A stretch of DNA of 16,060 bases from NCBI GenBank assembly GCA_003694775.1, contig RFJV01000755.1:1-16060 (forward strand), given 5' to 3'. A program made the position numbers and the translations under genes. Origin of the DNA: Chloroflexota bacterium. Its GTDB lineage: Bacteria; Chloroflexota; Anaerolineae; 4572-78; J111. The notes beneath the pieces were generated by a model. It was not told where the DNA came from and searched no databases. It worked only from the letters and a program-made list of their open reading frames with translations. Shown one piece after another: positions 13,558-16,060 of this stretch (the first letter of the stretch is position 1; each line of letters opens with the position of its first letter).

Positions 13558-13579
13558 GCCGCGCGCGGACTACCGCGGC
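13558..13579. repeat. GC-rich hairpin in the leader of the WXG100 cassette
   Basis: GCCGCG (13558-13563) pairs with CGCGGC (13574-13579) across 10 bases. Read on the minus strand, a run of seven T lies roughly 10 bases further downstream, so an attenuator is conceivable, but the stem and the T run are not adjacent as in a normal terminator. Confidence 0.35.
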
Positions 13580-13792
13580 CAGACGGTATCAAACTACCGG
13601 CAAATCAATACAACACCCGGTCTGGGCGAAAACCAGGGATTACCACGCTATTCTTTTTTGATGACGAGAAAACAAATTGGGGGTAAAATTACCGGACCGA
13701 CGTAGTGGGAAGGTGTCAGTTAAGGAATAAGCAGTTGTAAAGGTGGAAAACAGCTCACAACCCGATAATGAGGCCTAAAAAACAGTTTGCAA

Positions 13793-13817
13793 ATTGAACT
13801 TCCCCCCGATGTTCAAT
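13793..13817. repeat. Inverted repeat ATTGAAC / GTTCAAT in the cassette leader
   Basis: Perfect 7-bp arms with an 11-base loop that contains a run of C (G on the minus strand). It lies about 110 bases downstream of the predicted minus-strand transcription start, so it would fold in the leader RNA; it could also be a protein site. Confidence 0.45.
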
Positions 13818-13931
13818 GGCCAATACTGTCCGCTCTCCTCCTGCAGTTATACAACCGGGGTATTTCTGCAAACGCGAAAACGATTTTAGACCTTGATGCT
13901 GTTTCTGACCCCGGATTTATCGTGTAAAACC

Positions 13932-13960
13932 AGTATATGAGATAAAAATATGTTTGTCAA
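13932..13960 (-). promoter_or_regulatory. Strong sigma-70-type promoter for the WXG100 cassette
   Basis: On the minus strand, a perfect -35 TTGACA (13960-13955) is followed after 17 bases by TATACT (13937-13932). Both boxes and the spacing are near consensus in an AT-rich setting. The expected start is near 13925, about 440 bases before the first cassette ATG at 13484. Confidence 0.7.
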
Positions 13961-14030
13961 GAGGACTTTAGGACGAATTTTCTAACAATTGCCCAACTTC
14001 ACCCCTGTTTTCGATAATTTTTAAGAATTC

Positions 14031-14063
14031 AAGTTTCAATTCAGTTGAAATTTCTGCTATAAT
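14031..14063 (+). promoter_or_regulatory. Extended -10 promoter with overlapping palindrome, upstream of the VWA gene
   Basis: TGCTATAAT (14055-14063) is a full extended -10 box with consensus TATAAT. No good -35 sits 17 bases upstream. That position is instead occupied by the palindrome AAGTTTCAA-TTCAG-TTGAAATTT (14031-14053), with 9-bp arms and one mismatch. This is a plausible operator for an activator or repressor. Confidence 0.6.
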
Positions 14064-14073
14064 GGATACGGGG

Positions 14074-14115
14074 ATGCCAACACCAAACTCACCACCATAT
14101 CCACACCGAACATAG
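14074..14115 (+). CDS. Possible 13-codon proline-rich leader peptide
   Basis: MPTPNSPPYPHRT then TAG. The ATG is preceded by GGGG and lies about 5 bases after the predicted start of transcription, so it would be almost leaderless. Five of 13 residues are Pro. It could be a leader peptide acting on the VWA gene, or chance. Too short to judge from composition. Confidence 0.2.
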   Translation: MPTPNSPPYPHRT

Positions 14116-14218
14116 TCTGCTTTGGGTGTACTCCTTTACTGCCGCCATCTTTTTCTCGGCTCACAACCACTTTCCAATCTCCAAAACCTCAATAACCGCA
14201 CGTGGGGGGGAAATCACT

Positions 14219-15463
14219 ATGTCTGCAAACCGCATACTGACGCTTGCCTTGCTGTTCCTGCTGTGGAGCATCTTGCCCGCATCTGCCGTGGCCCAGGCCC
14301 CGCCCGGCGGGGTCATTGTCAGCTACCCCGCCGCCGAGCCGCAGGAAGACAGCATGGCCCTCAGTGTGTTCTTCACCGTGGTCGATACCGAAGGCCGGCC
14401 CATCTCCAGACCGGGCATCGAAACCGTCACCATCCAGCTCCTGGGCGGAAGCTCCCCCCCCATCCCTGCCTCCTATGCCGACCCGCAGACCCCCTTCTTC
14501 ATTGCCCTGGTGCTGGACGCCAGCGGCAGTATGGCAAACGTTATGCCCAAAGTGCGCGAAGCGGCCCAGCAAGCCATCGACAATGCCCCAACCAGCGCCC
14601 GTGTGGCAGTCATCAAGTTCAACGACCTGTCCATTGATGACCAACTGCGCCCCATCCAGAACTTTACCAACGACCTGGTGCTGGTCAAAGGGGCCATCAA
14701 CGCCATCGAAGCCGAACCCAACGCCCCCACCTGTCTGTACAACGCGGCGTACAAAACCATCGAACTGCTGGACGAAGCCACCCAGAATCCCCAGGAACGC
14801 CAGGCCATCATCCTCTTCACCGATGGCAAGGACGAACGAGCCGACGGCAGTCCGTGCAGTCAGTGGAAATACGATGACGTCATCAATCGGGCCACCCGTG
14901 CCCTGCCGATTACCCCCATCCACACTATCGGCCTCTGCGCCGACGCCCTGTGCAGTAACATCAAAAAAGAAGAACTGCGCAGTATGGCTAAAGAAACCGC
15001 GGCCTTCTCTGCCAGCGGAAGCCAGGAAAACCTGGGCCAGCTCTTCGGCGAGATTATGGAGGGCCTGAACAGCCAGCTTGTAGCCAAAGCCAGCGTGTAC
15101 CCCCGGCAGGGTATCAACCAGGCCGTGCTGAGCGTAAAACTGCGCGATGCCGACGCGCCCCTGACCACCACCTTCAGCTTCTTTTCCGACCGCGACTACA
15201 ACGCCCCGCCCCCTCCCGTTACCGCCCAGATTACCAGCCTGATTTACGATGGCGAAACCGATACCTACACCGTGGCCCTCAGCGTCACCAGCCCGGAAAA
15301 CCTGCAGAAAGTAGTGGTGGAAGTGTGGGACGAAAAAGGCGGCACCCAGGTTCCCCCCCGCCCAGGAATTCGACAACCCGGAGGCCGTCATGCAGTTCGA
15401 GCGGCCCGGCAAGGGGCTGGTCGCCGGGCGGGAATACAGCTTCCGGGTCAAAGCGGTGGATAA
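14219..15463 (+). CDS. Secreted VWA-domain protein, N-terminal part up to the frameshift
   Basis: The chosen ATG at 14219 has a G-run ribosome site 8 bases upstream and opens directly into a signal peptide (about 1-27; RILTLALLFLLW, then AVAQA before the cleavage site). A GTG at 14126 in the same frame would put 31 odd residues before the signal and is rejected. A VWA domain spans about 92-285 with a complete metal site: D100-A-S-G-S104, T171, and T201-D202-G. A beta-rich segment with a PPPP linker follows. The homology then breaks at a run of seven C (15353-15359): the frame continues as Arg/Gly-rich nonsense to a stop at 15463, while the true continuation runs one base ahead (see 15354-16060). 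Removing one C restores a single frame (VPPAQEF). Probably a surface or periplasm-facing component working beside the secretion system; function inferred from position. Confidence 0.8.
   Translation: MSANRILTLALLFLLWSILPASAVAQAPPGGVIVSYPAAEPQEDSMALSVFFTVVDTEGRPISRPGIETVTIQLLGGSSPPIPASYADPQTPFFIALVLDASGSMANVMPKVREAAQQAIDNAPTSARVAVIKFNDLSIDDQLRPIQNFTNDLVLVKGAINAIEAEPNAPTCLYNAAYKTIELLDEATQNPQERQAIILFTDGKDERADGSPCSQWKYDDVINRATRALPITPIHTIGLCADALCSNIKKEELRSMAKETAAFSASGSQENLGQLFGEIMEGLNSQLVAKASVYPRQGINQAVLSVKLRDADAPLTTTFSFFSDRDYNAPPPPVTAQITSLIYDGETDTYTVALSVTSPENLQKVVVEVWDEKGGTQVPPRPGIRQPGGRHAVRAARQGAGRRAGIQLPGQSGG
15353..15359 (+). other. C7 homopolymer frameshift site
   Basis: The reading frame of the VWA protein moves by +1 at this run. 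Six C would give a continuous protein to the window edge. It may be a sequencing or assembly error, a phase-variable tract, or a slippage site; the sequence alone does not decide. Confidence 0.75.
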
Positions 15464-16060
15464 AGAAGGCTTCCTGGTTGCCGATGAAGAGGGAGAAACC
15501 ACCCTCGCCCAGCAAGTCTTCACCTACGAACCCCCACCGCCCCCCGAAGTCCAGTTCGTCATCAAATCGGTGCAGACCGACTTCCAGAACAACCGCCTGC
15601 TCATCGACCTGGACGTACCCGACGCCGGGCAGGTCAACAGCTACGAAGGCTTCATTGTGGATGTAGATACCGGCGCCGGCATCTACGAGTTTGAACCGAA
15701 CCTCTTCCGCTCCGCCCAGATTGAAGAACAGCTTCCGCCCGCCATCCAGCAGTTGGAAGAAACCCGTAGTTACCGGCTTACCCTTTTCCTGTCCACCAGA
15801 GACGGGCGCCGCCTGCAAGCCGAGCCGTACGAGTTCAAAGCCGTGCCGCCGCCCCCGCCCAGCCTGCTGACCCGCATTCTGACCGTCCTGCAGATTCCGG
15901 TGGTGCTGGGCGTTATCCTGGTCATCGTTCTGTCTACCATCGGCATTGTGGTGTACTGGAGCCGGCCCAGGCGCAAGGAAGACCTGCCCCCACCAATGCC
16001 CCGCCCCCCCATCGACCGCACCATTATGACCGACTCGCCCCTGGTCAGCGGCACACCCCG
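15354..16060 (+). CDS. VWA-protein C-terminal part: beta domains, membrane helix, cytoplasmic tail (3' end beyond window)
   Basis: Continuation of the gene at 14219 in the shifted frame, open to the window edge. The first in-frame ATG is at 15390, without a ribosome site, so it is not a gene of its own. It finishes a fibronectin-like beta domain (GREYSFRVKAVDKEGF), then a PPPPP linker, a second beta-rich domain (VQFVIKSVQTDF to YEFKAV), another Pro-rich linker, and a membrane helix (IPVVLGVILVIVLSTIGIVV, about 15891-15950) followed by positive YWSRPRRKE. A cytoplasmic tail rich in Pro and with Thr residues (DRTIMTD) runs off the edge. The whole protein is therefore type I: signal peptide, VWA and beta domains outside, tail inside. 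The tail may lead to a further cytoplasmic domain, and its Thr residues could be ligands for the FHA protein; both are guesses. Confidence 0.75.

Larger units (their letters stand above)
13485..14218. other. Divergent intergenic region with two promoters and leader structures
   Basis: About 735 bases, clearly richer in A and T than the genes. No convincing coding sequence was seen on either strand apart from a 13-codon leader at 14074-14115. It holds a minus-strand promoter (13932-13960), a plus-strand promoter (near 14055-14063), and inverted repeats at 13558-13579, 13793-13817 and 14031-14053. The minus-strand leader would be about 440 bases. Confidence 0.6.

Noticed and set aside
14126..14218. 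GTG start giving 31 extra residues before the VWA signal peptide
   Set aside because: No ribosome site, and it would bury the signal peptide.
14189..15523. Minus-strand frame of 444 codons opposite the VWA gene
   Set aside because: The plus strand has a signal peptide and complete metal site; the minus-strand product has no recognisable motif.

Overview
The window looks like a chromosomal locus for a non-canonical type VII (ESX/WXG100) secretion system. Coding DNA is GC-rich and genes are closely packed. There are seven intact or edge-truncated coding genes plus one gene whose reading frame is interrupted. The mix of parts suits a Chloroflexota-type genome better than a mycobacterium or a typical Firmicute: an actinobacterial-style EccC ATPase, together with a Firmicute-style ubiquitin-like protein and an EssB-like membrane pseudokinase, plus short 7-mer and 8-mer repeat tracts between genes. 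The phylum is an inference from gene content, not proven by the sequence.

Layout. (1) 1-10699, minus strand, one probable operon: a giant 2925-residue EccC/FtsK-type ATPase, then by ATGA overlap a ubiquitin-like + FHA protein, then a WXG100 protein with a long Ala/Gly-rich extension that runs off the left edge. (2) 10870-11964, plus strand, divergent from eccC: a zinc-ribbon pseudokinase with one C-terminal membrane helix. (3) A hairpin at 11968-12001 separates it from a convergent minus-strand cassette. (4) 12027-13484: four small WXG100-fold proteins. (5) About 735 bases of AT-richer intergenic DNA with back-to-back promoters. (6) 14219 to the right edge, plus strand: a secreted, membrane-anchored von Willebrand factor A (VWA) protein whose frame breaks at a run of seven C.

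How the parts may work together: the small WXG100 proteins would be substrates or substrate chaperones, the EccC-like protein the membrane ATPase, and the pseudokinase, Ubl-FHA and VWA proteins the accessory membrane apparatus. EccB, EccD, EccE, MycP and EsaA are not in the window.

The main novelty is the ATPase. It carries seven P-loops instead of the usual three: three tandem copies of a two-ATPase module of about 673 residues, plus a seventh domain. Each module pairs one domain with a complete Walker B (Asp-Glu) with one in which the Glu is Asn. Other points of interest are the two paralogous WXG100 proteins at opposite ends of the locus (one with a large tail), the pseudokinase, and a composite 7-mer/8-mer repeat found before three of the minus-strand genes. 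No tRNA, rRNA, CRISPR array or transposase was seen.
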